11,319 bases of DNA from Chloroflexota bacterium (GTDB lineage Bacteria; Chloroflexota; Anaerolineae; VGOG01), in contig JAUWYT010000022.1 of assembly GCA_030615705.1 (NCBI GenBank), positions 1-11,319 of the forward strand. The letters are read 5' to 3'. The notes under the pieces were generated by a model. It saw only the letters and a program-made list of their open reading frames with translations, ran no database searches and was not told the origin of the DNA. The position numbers were made by a program, and so were the translations under genes. Below, in pieces: positions 1-4,897 of the stretch; the stretch's first letter is position 1, and every line of letters starts with the position of its first letter.

Positions 1-125
1 CGGGCTGGGCCACGGCCTCGGCCTGGGCCGGGGCCTGGGCCGGGGCCTTTGCCTGGGCCGGGGCCTTTGCCTCGGCCTTTGCCTTTGCCTGGGCCTTTGC
101 ATCGGCCTTTGCCTGGGCCTTGAGA
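1..125 (-). repeat. Low-complexity GGCC-rich coding repeat (Ala-X tail)
   Basis: About 13 GGCC tetramers occur in the first 120 bases, produced by alternating GCC/GCA alanine codons with CAG, CCG, AAG, GAG and GAT. The visible units resemble hexamers such as GCC CAG, GCC CCG and GCA AAG shuffled in tandem, as expected from slippage or unequal exchange. In this stretch every Ala preceding Lys is GCA, while Ala before Gln, Glu, Asp, Pro or Val is GCC. Confidence 0.85.
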
Positions 126-547
126 AGGTCGGCATAGGCCAGCTCTAGGGCCTGCCTATCCTTCTCCACAATGGGCCTGCCAGCCTTGACATGGGCCTGG
201 GCCTCGGCCTCGTAGGTTTCGGTATTCTCCATCGCTACGCCGTGAGCGTAGGCCAGAAGGCCAGCGATGAAGTTCTCCCGTACCATCCTCACGCTATCCG
301 CTACCTGTTTGACAACCTTGACCACTGGTCGGCCAGTCTTGGAGAACTTGACCGTGCCATCGGCGTCAAAGGCCAGTCGAAGCGGTGCGCCCAGGGCCTC
401 GTGAGGTATGGCCGTGTCGCCCATCGTGTTGGTGGCCGTGAAGAAGGGTAGCCAAACCGTTTCAAGGTCTATGCTCCACACCCTACGGCCAGCGGGCCTC
501 TTGCCATTCGGCTGTAGCAAGGCCCGAATGTAGCTTGGGGTTTCCAT
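1..547 (-). CDS. Unknown protein with Ala-X dipeptide tail, 3' end cut by window edge
   Basis: An open minus-strand frame runs from ATG at 547-545 to the left edge without a stop (182 codons visible). The start is supported by purine-rich AGGAAAGGAAAGGAAT just upstream. Residues 1 to about 145 form an ordinary-looking domain (begins METPSYIRALLQPNGKRPAG, contains DTAIPHEALGAPLRLAFDAD). After 'ELAYADLLKAQ' the sequence becomes strictly alternating Ala with K, Q, D, E, P or V for 35 or more residues, still continuing at the edge. I do not recognise the family. The tail could be a flexible linker to another domain, a helical spacer, or a histone-H1-like basic/proline tail. It has its own strong promoter at 793-821 and a long structured leader, so it is probably well expressed and regulated after initiation. 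Confidence 0.8.
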   Translation of the reverse strand, partial: METPSYIRALLQPNGKRPAGRRVWSIDLETVWLPFFTATNTMGDTAIPHEALGAPLRLAFDADGTVKFSKTGRPVVKVVKQVADSVRMVRENFIAGLLAYAHGVAMENTETYEAEAQAHVKAGRPIVEKDRQALELAYADLLKAQAKADAKAQAKAKAEAKAPAQAKAPAQAPAQAEAVAQP

Positions 548-786
548 ACGCTATTCCTTTCCTTTCCTCTTGTATTTGGCGTATGGCCCCCTTGCCTACC
601 TCGGAGATATGCCTAGCGGACTTTGCCTTTCAGTCGCTATCTGGGGGTGGATAGCTTTTGCTTCCGAGGCTGAAAGCCCTATTCGGCTGGCTCAGTGGCC
701 AGTCCTTTAGGCCCGGGCGTGATCCGCAACTACGGGCCTGCTAGGATTTGTAAAGGTGCTGAACTAGCTTCCGTGAACTAGCTTCC
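548..786 (-). promoter_or_regulatory. Long structured 5' leader of the 547 gene, possible pseudoknot; otherwise non-coding
   Basis: No convincing gene lies between 548 and about 960. The transcript from the 793-821 promoter would have a ~240 nt leader. Visible pairings are CTTTCAG (627-633) with CTGAAAG (670-676), enclosing GCTATC (636-641) with GATAGC (650-655), and a separate hairpin CTGGC (687-691) with GCCAG (698-702). CCGAGG at 664-669, inside the first stem, is complementary to CCTCGG at 599-604, outside it, which would make a pseudoknot closer to the start codon. A leader this long and structured suggests cis-acting control. I could not match it to a known riboswitch class. Confidence 0.45.
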
Positions 787-792
787 ATATTC

Positions 793-821
793 AGCATAGC
801 ACACTTAGTTCGCTTTGTCAA
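793..821 (-). promoter_or_regulatory. Sigma70-like promoter for the 547 gene (TTGACA-N17-TATGCT)
   Basis: On the minus strand a consensus -35 TTGACA (821-816) is separated by exactly 17 nt from TATGCT (798-793), which is preceded by TGn, an extended -10. Transcription would start near 786, at the edge of the TAGCTTC repeats. Confidence 0.75.
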
Positions 822-843
822 TACTCTACGAAGAGTGTGTAAA
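815..843 (+). promoter_or_regulatory. Divergent plus-strand promoter for the J-domain operon
   Basis: TTGTCA (815-820), a 17-nt spacer and TGTAAA (838-843) form a weaker sigma70-like promoter. Its -35 overlaps the opposing minus promoter's -35 by five bases, so simultaneous occupancy is unlikely. The spacer holds the inverted repeat ACTCT-acga-AGAGT (823-836), a candidate operator. It would transcribe the genes at 995 and 1355. Confidence 0.4.
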
Positions 844-994
844 TTAGCTTCAATTATAGCTTCACAATCGGCATAGCGAACTGGTAAATTTGGCCCAGCT
901 TCGCCAAAATTGGCCGAATTTGCCGAAATTGATTGTGTAGTGGAGCCTTGAGACGCTTCTCTGGGAATTGCTCGCCCAGCTTTCATCAGGTAAA

Positions 995-1345
995 ATGGCC
1001 TTAGAGAGTCCCATGGCCAGGAGAACCCGCATCGCCCAGATTGCCGACGACGCCGACCGCCTGGTGAAAAGGCTGACAGGGAAACCTCTTGCCCATCATG
1101 CTAAATCCTTCTGGGAGCAGTTCATCGAGCCGGAGCTGAGGCGTCTCATCGAGAGGAAGCCCCTGGGCGATCCCCGCTACGGCCTCCTGCAGGTCCAACC
1201 AGGCTGCGAAGAACGGCTCCTCAGGAGGGCTTATTGGTATCAGGCCCAGGAACACCACCCGGATCACGGCGGGGACCCGGAGCTGTTCAAGAAGATCAAG
1301 GACGCCTACGAGAGCATCTGTAAGGAAAGAGGGATCAAGCCCTGA
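995..1345 (+). CDS. J-domain (DnaJ-like) protein
   Basis: The 116-residue product ends in a J-domain. The helix II/loop/helix III core is clear, with 'RRAYWYQAQEHHPDHGGDPE' holding the HPD signature at about residues 88-90, followed by a FKKIKDAYE helix. J-domains stimulate DnaK/Hsp70 ATPase through HPD, so the protein probably recruits host DnaK to a client bound by its charged helical N-terminal 60 residues. Here the J-domain is C-terminal, unlike classical DnaJ. ATG at 995 is chosen because CAGG lies just upstream; an in-frame ATG at 1013 is possible and 968 lacks an SD. The next gene begins 9 nt after the stop, so the two are probably cotranscribed. Confidence 0.8.
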   Translation: MALESPMARRTRIAQIADDADRLVKRLTGKPLAHHAKSFWEQFIEPELRRLIERKPLGDPRYGLLQVQPGCEERLLRRAYWYQAQEHHPDHGGDPELFKKIKDAYESICKERGIKP

Positions 1346-1354
1346 GAGGCAAGA

Positions 1355-1720
1355 ATGAGACCCAGGGCATCGATAGACGAGGAGTGGGAGAAGTCGGCAG
1401 GGGATCTCTGCCCTTCCTGTGGTCAGAGGAAGCTCCGCTTCAACGGCAGGGTGTGCAGCGACTGTGCCTTGAGGATACCCGGGGAGCTGGCGGAAAAACT
1501 GACCCGGATGGGCCTCCCCGCCTCAGTGGCGGAGAACACCATCCGGGCCGTTCTTTTCGATCACGCAATCGAGCTGGACTTTTCCCCTTCGCAGAGCCTC
1601 ATCTACTACCGGCCAGCCAGGCAGGCTGAGCGCAGGCTATTCCACGCCCTGGAGGAAGACCTCAAACGCTGGGTTCACGAGCGCGGCCTGTCCTTTGCCA
1701 CGAGAGAAGGGATCGCCTGA
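1355..1720 (+). CDS. Small protein with N-terminal C4 zinc finger
   Basis: This 121-residue protein has CPSC (19-22) and CSDC (34-37) with a 11-residue spacer, a treble-clef or ribbon-like Zn site. A helical region follows (PGELAEKLTRMGLPASVAENTIRAVLF) and a charged C-terminus. The family is unknown; a nucleic-acid-binding regulator or accessory factor is plausible but not shown. The start has GAGAGG upstream and directly follows the J-domain gene. It converges on the minus gene ending at 1727, leaving 6 nt between the stops. The small hairpin CTGAGC-AG-GCTCAG there is not a convincing terminator. Confidence 0.7.
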   Translation: MRPRASIDEEWEKSAGDLCPSCGQRKLRFNGRVCSDCALRIPGELAEKLTRMGLPASVAENTIRAVLFDHAIELDFSPSQSLIYYRPARQAERRLFHALEEDLKRWVHERGLSFATREGIA

Positions 1721-1726
1721 GCAGGC

Positions 1727-1981
1727 TCAGATCTTCTTCATCTCAACCTTGAGGCAGTAGACGAAGTCCTTCCAGGACTTTCCCTTGCAGATCTTCGAGG
1801 GCACCTTCTCGGTGCCCCTCAGGTCCTCGAGCTTCTTGTTGCGGGCGAGAACCTTTATCGAGGAGCGGATGACATTGATCGGCCTGAAGACGATCTTCCC
1901 CAGCGACGGCCTGTAGAACACCCGGGTTCCGGGGATCGCCGTCCCCCTGACACGACCTGCGGTTGCGCCTTTGACAGCCAC
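1727..1981 (-). CDS. Small basic hypothetical protein, GTG start
   Basis: This 84-residue, Lys/Arg-rich product contains VRGTAIPGTRVFYRPSLGKI followed by alternating basic and hydrophobic stretches, likely beta-rich. The GTG start at 1981-1979 is fixed by a perfect AGGAGGT (1993-1987) five nt upstream. It has its own promoter at 2040-2013. The basic character would suit nucleic-acid binding, but no family is recognised. Confidence 0.75.
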   Translation of the reverse strand: MAVKGATAGRVRGTAIPGTRVFYRPSLGKIVFRPINVIRSSIKVLARNKKLEDLRGTEKVPSKICKGKSWKDFVYCLKVEMKKI

Positions 1982-2012
1982 GGGATACCTCCTTTTTCGT
2001 CGATCACCACCC

Positions 2013-2040
2013 AGTTTACCCTATGCCGGGGGCTAGTCAA
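2013..2040 (-). promoter_or_regulatory. Promoter of the 1981 gene
   Basis: Minus-strand TTGACT (2040-2035), 16 nt and TAAACT (2018-2013). The -35 lies in the loop and arm of a GC-rich inverted repeat GGGGGCT-agtca-AGCCCCC (2028-2046), which could be an operator. Predicted start is near 2006. Confidence 0.5.
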
Positions 2041-2042
2041 GC

Positions 2043-2076
2043 CCCCTATAACCTCATGCTATAATTGTTATAGGGG
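2043..2076 (+). promoter_or_regulatory. Extended -10 promoter inside a 10-bp perfect inverted repeat
   Basis: TATAAT (2060-2065), preceded by TG (2057-2058), forms an extended -10. CCCCTATAAC (2043-2052) and GTTATAGGGG (2067-2076) are perfect inverted arms spaced 24 bp centre to centre around it, so a dimer bound there would block RNA polymerase. No good -35 is visible. The start would be near 2072, giving a ~12-nt leader with GGGGAG as SD. Confidence 0.65.
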
Positions 2077-2083
2077 AGTCGGC

Positions 2084-2383
2084 ATGAAGGGCAAGCACAC
2101 GACTGTCGCCTTGACCTTCACAGAGCGCCAGATCCTGGAGCGGGCCAAGGCGTATTACGAGGAGATATTCGGGGTCAAGGTGAGCTGGGGGCTCTTTCTC
2201 GTCAGCCTCGCTCTGGGGGTGCTGTCCGTGAGGGATATCGAGGGGTTTACGATAAGCTGCCCCTGGTGTCAGCGGGGCATCGAGGCCAGAATGGTCAGGG
2301 AGCCTGCTCCTCTTCAGGGATCGCAGCAAGGCGGTCAGCCAGATCAGAGAGCGCCTGTATGTCCTTCTCCTCATCCAGACTGA
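2084..2383 (+). CDS. Hypothetical protein with CxxC motif, possible autoregulated DNA-binding protein
   Basis: The 99-residue frame starts MKGKHTTVALTFTERQILER, continues with an amphipathic and hydrophobic region (AKAYYEEIFGVKVSWGLFLV) and has CPWC at 59-62. GGGGAG five nt upstream supports the ATG. Opening with a beta-like strand then helices resembles small regulators, and the inverted repeat over its own promoter suggests autorepression; both points are inference. The last ~29 residues are low-complexity (Gln/Pro-rich) and antisense to the end of the thioredoxin-like gene (2295-2383), so the functional part may end near residue 70. Confidence 0.6.
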   Translation: MKGKHTTVALTFTERQILERAKAYYEEIFGVKVSWGLFLVSLALGVLSVRDIEGFTISCPWCQRGIEARMVREPAPLQGSQQGGQPDQRAPVCPSPHPD

Positions 2384-2684
2384 CTTGCAGCCTCTCGACC
2401 TCTTGCCCGTTCTTGAAGGCGATCACCATGGGGTATTCCTCGATGTTGAGCTTTTCGGCCACTTCCCGGCAGCCAGGGTCGGCGAGGTCTATGGCCACCG
2501 CGGCAAACCCCACCTCCTTCCCGGGGATCGCCTGCTCCGTTACGCCCTCATAATAGTCACAGGCCTTGCACTCGCCCTCTTCCCCGGCAAAACAGGCAAA
2601 GATAAGCCTGTCCGTCTTCTGGATGATCTCCTCGGCGTCAGGCCAGGAGCAGCGCCGCTCCTCCTCCTGTCTTTCCTCAGTCAT
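2295..2684 (-). CDS. Thioredoxin-fold protein
   Basis: This 129-residue protein has the thioredoxin layout: a strand (LIFACFAGE), an active-site-like CKAC in GECKACDYY, then 'AAVAIDLADPGCREVAEKLN' and IEEYPMVIAFKNGQEVERL with the cis-Pro loop (YP) and final strands. The CxxC is KA rather than the classical GP, so it may be a thiol reductase with shifted potential or a binding scaffold. ATG at 2684 is chosen over 2717 because GGAGGAGGAAT lies directly upstream. It overlaps the CPPC gene by 8 nt and is last in the minus operon. No terminator is visible after it, and its end overlaps the convergent 2084 gene. Confidence 0.75.
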   Translation of the reverse strand: MTEERQEEERRCSWPDAEEIIQKTDRLIFACFAGEEGECKACDYYEGVTEQAIPGKEVGFAAVAIDLADPGCREVAEKLNIEEYPMVIAFKNGQEVERLQVSLDEEKDIQALSDLADRLAAIPEEEQAP

Positions 2685-2874
2685 ATTCCTCCTCCAGCTC
2701 GTAGGGGATGAAGGCAACCTTGTGCTTGTTCACTAGCCTTTTGCCTTCGGGCGTGGAGATGTCTATGATCTCCCCACTCCCGAAATACTTCGTGGCGAAT
2801 CTCCTCTTTGCCTCCTCACAGGGAGGGCAGTCCTTGCTCACCAGCAGTATGTGGCGCTTTCTCACAGCACACAT
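2677..2874 (-). CDS. Glutaredoxin-like thiol protein (CPPC)
   Basis: The 65-residue mini-thioredoxin fold has a first strand HILLVSKD, active site CPPC at about 14-17, a helix EEAKRRFATKYF, a strand with EIIDISTPEGKRLVNKHKV, and a likely cis-Pro segment (AFIPYEL). This matches the small glutaredoxin/NrdH-like proteins of phages, which pass electrons to ribonucleotide reductase or other disulfide targets; no such target is in the window. ATG at 2874 lies inside the preceding 28-aa gene (13-nt overlap), implying translational coupling; its own SD is weak. The longer start at 2922 reads through that gene out of frame and is rejected. Confidence 0.75.
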   Translation of the reverse strand: MCAVRKRHILLVSKDCPPCEEAKRRFATKYFGSGEIIDISTPEGKRLVNKHKVAFIPYELEEEYD

Positions 2875-2948
2875 ATCTGGCACTTCGGGCAGCAGCCCTT
2901 CTCGTCCAGCGGTCCCCCGCACTGGGGGCAGCTATTCTTCGGGGACAC
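2862..2948 (-). CDS. 28-residue Cys-rich zinc-ribbon microprotein
   Basis: GTG at 2948-2946 opens a 28-codon frame ending TGA at 2862-2864. GAGG lies about 6 nt upstream, within the end of the preceding gene. The product has six cysteines: SCPQCGGP, then KGCCPKCQICVL. The arrangement CPxC-x9-CPxC is a complete minimal C4 zinc ribbon with two extra Cys. It overlaps the upstream gene by 17 nt and the CPPC gene by 13 nt, the coupling expected of a real operon member. It may be a stand-alone metal or redox partner of the thiol proteins, but its role is unknown. Confidence 0.6.
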   Translation of the reverse strand: MSPKNSCPQCGGPLDEKGCCPKCQICVL

Positions 2949-3336
2949 CGCTCACCTCGTGCCCCATGCCGCTGAACCAGGCCAGGGCCATGTAGTAGAG
3001 CGTGTTGCCATCGGGCTTCCTCGAGGTATAGCAGGTTCCCGTCTCCTTGCCCGGCTCCGAGGCGCATACGGTGACATGGCCATCCTTCCATAGAGCGACC
3101 ATGCCAATCTGGTGGCCGTCCTCGGAGTGGATGAGCGACGCCTTGTCCGGTTCGACTTCGTTGATTTCTTGCTCTTTGACTTCCGTTTCGGTGGCCATTT
3201 GGCGTCCCCTTTCTACTGTCCCCAGCGGCCCCGAAGACTCAGATGGACTCGAAGCCTCGCGCTTCCTGATCCGTGCCATCACCTGGTCGGCGCTGGCATG
3301 GGCGATCTGCTTAACTTCGGTCTCTGTAAGGGGCAT
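2932..3336 (-). CDS. Hypothetical protein, N-terminal module shared with the ferritin-like neighbour
   Basis: This 134-residue protein is preceded by AGGAGG 7 nt from ATG 3336. Residues 1-24 (MPLTETEVKQIAHASADQVM...) resemble the start of the adjacent ferritin-like protein. A Ser/Gly-rich linker follows, then from about residue 47 a second 'MATETEV' start and a compact beta-rich domain (SLIHSEDGHQIGMVALWKDG, ALWKDGHVTVCASEP, TGTCYTSRKPDGNTLYYMA). A second SD-like AAAGGGGA precedes ATG 3198, so a short 88-residue form is possible. I do not recognise the C-terminal domain. It sits 1 nt after the ferritin-like gene in the redox operon. Confidence 0.75.
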   Translation of the reverse strand: MPLTETEVKQIAHASADQVMARIRKREASSPSESSGPLGTVERGRQMATETEVKEQEINEVEPDKASLIHSEDGHQIGMVALWKDGHVTVCASEPGKETGTCYTSRKPDGNTLYYMALAWFSGMGHEVSGVPEE

Positions 3337-3337
3337 T

Positions 3338-3586
3338 TCATAGCCTCCTGAGAATCCCCGCCAGGGTTTCCCTGTGCCTGTTTTCGTCCAGGGCGATACT
3401 CCTCAGCTCCATGGCGGCCACGTGGTGACCCATCGCGTCGGCTTGCACCGACAAGCGGTTGTATTTCTCATAGGCGATACTCTCCTCCAACGCTAGGCGC
3501 CCCAGCCCTTCCAAGAGTAGCCTGGTGGCTATCTCGTCGCCGCTGGCCTTGGCAACCCTGTCTATATCCTCTGGGCTCAGGGTCAT
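3338..3586 (-). CDS. Half-ferritin-like (rubrerythrin/erythrin-type) diiron protein
   Basis: The 82-residue product ends in a two-helix ferritin-like motif: EESIAYEKYNRLSVQADAMG with a metal-ligand Glu pair, then HHVAAMELRSIALDENRHRE with the typical ALDExxH. Full ferritins have four helices and two such pairs; one pair here implies assembly of a diiron site by dimerisation, as in encapsulated-ferritin-type proteins. Residues 1-24 (MTLSPEDIDRVAKASGDEIA...) form a separate module also found at the start of the next gene. Expected roles are iron binding, ferroxidase or peroxide scavenging. ATG 3586 has GGAG 7 nt upstream. Confidence 0.75.
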   Translation of the reverse strand: MTLSPEDIDRVAKASGDEIATRLLLEGLGRLALEESIAYEKYNRLSVQADAMGHHVAAMELRSIALDENRHRETLAGILRRL

Positions 3587-3677
3587 TTCACTGCTCCATC
3601 ACCATATTACGACCTTGAGCTCCTCCTCGAAGAACCCTGCCGCCAGGCGGCTGACCCAGGCGGCGGCTCAGACCTCC
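3587..3677 (-). other. Unexplained 91-nt gap with a protein-like frame but no start codon
   Basis: After TAG of the 3678 gene comes GGAGGT and a frame that reads, after a TGA, AAAWVSRLAAGFFEEELKVV and ends in TGA at 3599-3601. It looks protein-like but has no ATG, GTG or TTG. It could be a microgene with an unusual start, the remnant of a longer gene, or a sequencing indel. Confidence 0.25.
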
Positions 3678-4151
3678 CTATACTATGGCGCCGACCTTGG
3701 CGCACTCTGCTTTCGCCCAGTCCCAGGCCCTCTTCACCGCTGTCCCGAAGGGCACCCTCTCCTCGTCCATGATCTGCCATGCCTTATACATGACCCGGCT
3801 GCGGATCTCTCTGAAGTCGTAGCAGACGGATGTCGTCATGGGCTGATCGAGGACCATCTGTGCATGTGGGCTAATAGCCATGTTGCCTCCTGAGCTACCT
3901 GGTGCTCGCTTTTCGGCTGTGCTCGCCAGCTCTCGCAATTTTGGCGCGAGCTCGGCCCAGTTTTCCTCCTTTATCAGCCTGTCGATAGGTTCGGATTCCT
4001 TCGGTAGTATAACATCGAGCGTTTCACCGCGGCATACCAGCATCCCGATCAGACGCGCCATATACGGCGCTATCTTTCTCTCCTGTTCTATGTCGTCAGC
4101 CACCACCCTGAGCGGCCGCACTACCACCGAACCGATATCGAGCCCGGGCAT
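3678..4151 (-). CDS. Two-part hypothetical protein with strong internal start
   Basis: ATG at 4151 overlaps the upstream stop (TGATG), with GAGGAAGTG before it, giving 157 residues. Residues 1 to ~84 form one helical domain (IAPYMARLIGMLVCRGETLD, PKLRELASTAEKR). After a short APGSSGGN linker comes MAISPHAQMV and a C-terminal segment (SRVMYKAWQIMDEERVPFGT, AVKRAWDWAKAE) of a type seen in many small phage and conjugative-element proteins of unknown function. The linker codons themselves contain AGGAGG correctly spaced for initiation at ATG 3881, so long and short forms may both be made. Confidence 0.75.
   Translation of the reverse strand: MPGLDIGSVVVRPLRVVADDIEQERKIAPYMARLIGMLVCRGETLDVILPKESEPIDRLIKEENWAELAPKLRELASTAEKRAPGSSGGNMAISPHAQMVLDQPMTTSVCYDFREIRSRVMYKAWQIMDEERVPFGTAVKRAWDWAKAECAKVGAIV
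3879..3891 (-). promoter_or_regulatory. Internal Shine-Dalgarno and start giving a 67-residue C-terminal product
   Basis: AGGAGG (3891-3886), four nt, then ATG (3881-3879), in frame with the longer protein and encoding its SSGGN linker. It is one of the best SDs in the window, so internal initiation at MAISPHAQMV is likely. Confidence 0.55.
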
Positions 4152-4831
4152 CACACTTCCTCGAAGTGCTCCCCCAGCTCCTCCTCAAACTTCTGAGCGA
4201 GCTCTGGCTTGGCGGCGCCGGTGAACCTTTTGCGAAGGCGCCTCAACTCGGTCTGTTTCTGGGTGAACTCCTCATCACTGAGTGGTAGCGTGAGATTGTC
4301 GGGGCTCCGCAGCGCCAGCTCCGTCACCCAGTCCGCGATTTCCCTCAGCTCCCTCTCCTTCTCAGGGATGATCTTGACAGTTTCGATACAACGATCCCTC
4401 AGCCCCCAGAGGTGGTTCGGGCAGCAGTCGCAGGAAAGCTGCCCCGGTGGGATGCGGCACTTGTACGCCAGGTGCTCATTGATGGTGTCTATCTTCCCCA
4501 ATATGATCCCGACCTGGTAGTTCTTGATGTCTTCCTCAGAGGCGAAGCTGGGAGGTACGCTTAGTTCTTGGGTCTTCTGGGGTGAGCTGGGGATGGCCAC
4601 GATTGCCTCAGAGAGCCCCCCAGGGGCCGATTCGGGGCTCGTTTCCACTGTGGCAGGGCTCAGGGGCTCGGGATTCCCGGGAGATGCCTCTGCCAGGTCG
4701 TTGGGCGTCTCATACCCCTCTAGCGTCGCCTTCAGCTTCTGGAGGGACTTCACCCTATCCCTGGGGCGCACAAACACCTTGTCCAGAGGGAGTAGGTTCG
4801 CGGCGAGAGGGAAGAGATCACGCCATCTCAT
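4151..4831 (-). CDS. Cys-cluster hypothetical protein, first gene of minus operon
   Basis: 226 residues from ATG 4831 (MRWRDLFPLAANLLPLDKVF). Residues ~45-100 are a Pro/Ser/Glu-rich disordered linker. Residues ~105-175 form a helical Cys-containing domain (C125, C134, C136, C137, C148; CDCCPNHLWGLRDRC core), and the C-terminus is charged and coiled-coil-like (EFTQKQTELRRLRKRFTG). The clustered Cys and His suggest Zn or Fe-S binding. Family not recognised. No SD precedes the ATG, and the promoter places the transcription start at or within a base of the A of ATG, so leaderless translation is predicted. Extending to 4960 would translate the repeat array and is rejected. Confidence 0.75.
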   Translation of the reverse strand: MRWRDLFPLAANLLPLDKVFVRPRDRVKSLQKLKATLEGYETPNDLAEASPGNPEPLSPATVETSPESAPGGLSEAIVAIPSSPQKTQELSVPPSFASEEDIKNYQVGIILGKIDTINEHLAYKCRIPPGQLSCDCCPNHLWGLRDRCIETVKIIPEKERELREIADWVTELALRSPDNLTLPLSDEEFTQKQTELRRLRKRFTGAAKPELAQKFEEELGEHFEEV

Positions 4832-4837
4832 GTCCCC

Positions 4838-4866
4838 ATAATAGCACCCGAAAAGGCGGAAGGCAA
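4838..4866 (-). promoter_or_regulatory. Promoter of minus redox operon, predicted leaderless transcript
   Basis: TTGCCT (4866-4861), exactly 17 nt, then TATTAT (4843-4838) preceded by TGn (extended -10). Only six bases (GGGGAC) separate the -10 from ATG at 4831, so initiation coincides with the start codon. The ACCGCACC array begins about 32 bp upstream of the -35. Confidence 0.7.
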
Positions 4867-4897
4867 TTGGTGGCGGCTCCTCGAAGCTGGGTCTACC

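Larger units (their letters stand above)
761..864 (+). repeat. TAGCTTC repeats flanking the divergent promoters
   Basis: The 12-mer GAACTAGCTTCC occurs at 761-772 and 775-786 (14-bp period). The shorter TAGCTTC recurs at 845-851 and 857-863 (12-bp period), with a further AGCTTC at 896-901. One pair sits at the minus transcription start and the other just after the plus -10, so a protein binding them could control both promoters. The neighbouring 899-932 stretch is AT-rich with near-repeats of about 10 bp (gccaaaattg, gccgaatttg). Confidence 0.5.

Noticed and set aside
191..451. 86-codon plus frame
   Set aside because: Antisense shadow of the minus gene 1-547, which has a good SD and continuous coding character.
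548..786. Cobalamin riboswitch (contains GGCCACTGAGCCAG)
   Set aside because: Only the GCCACTG-like string matches; the AGYCAGGAGACCTGCC-type B12 box and the other conserved segments are not visible.
741..986. 81-codon minus frame
   Set aside because: It spans the divergent promoters and the TAGCTTC repeats and has no clear SD; the -35/-10 pair within it explains the region better.
1718..1740. Terminator between convergent genes 1355 and 1727
   Set aside because: The CTGAGC-AG-GCTCAG hairpin has a two-base loop and no proper U tract on either strand.
2875..2922. Longer start for the CPPC glutaredoxin-like protein
   Set aside because: The segment is the out-of-frame reading of the six-Cys microprotein, and no SD precedes 2922.
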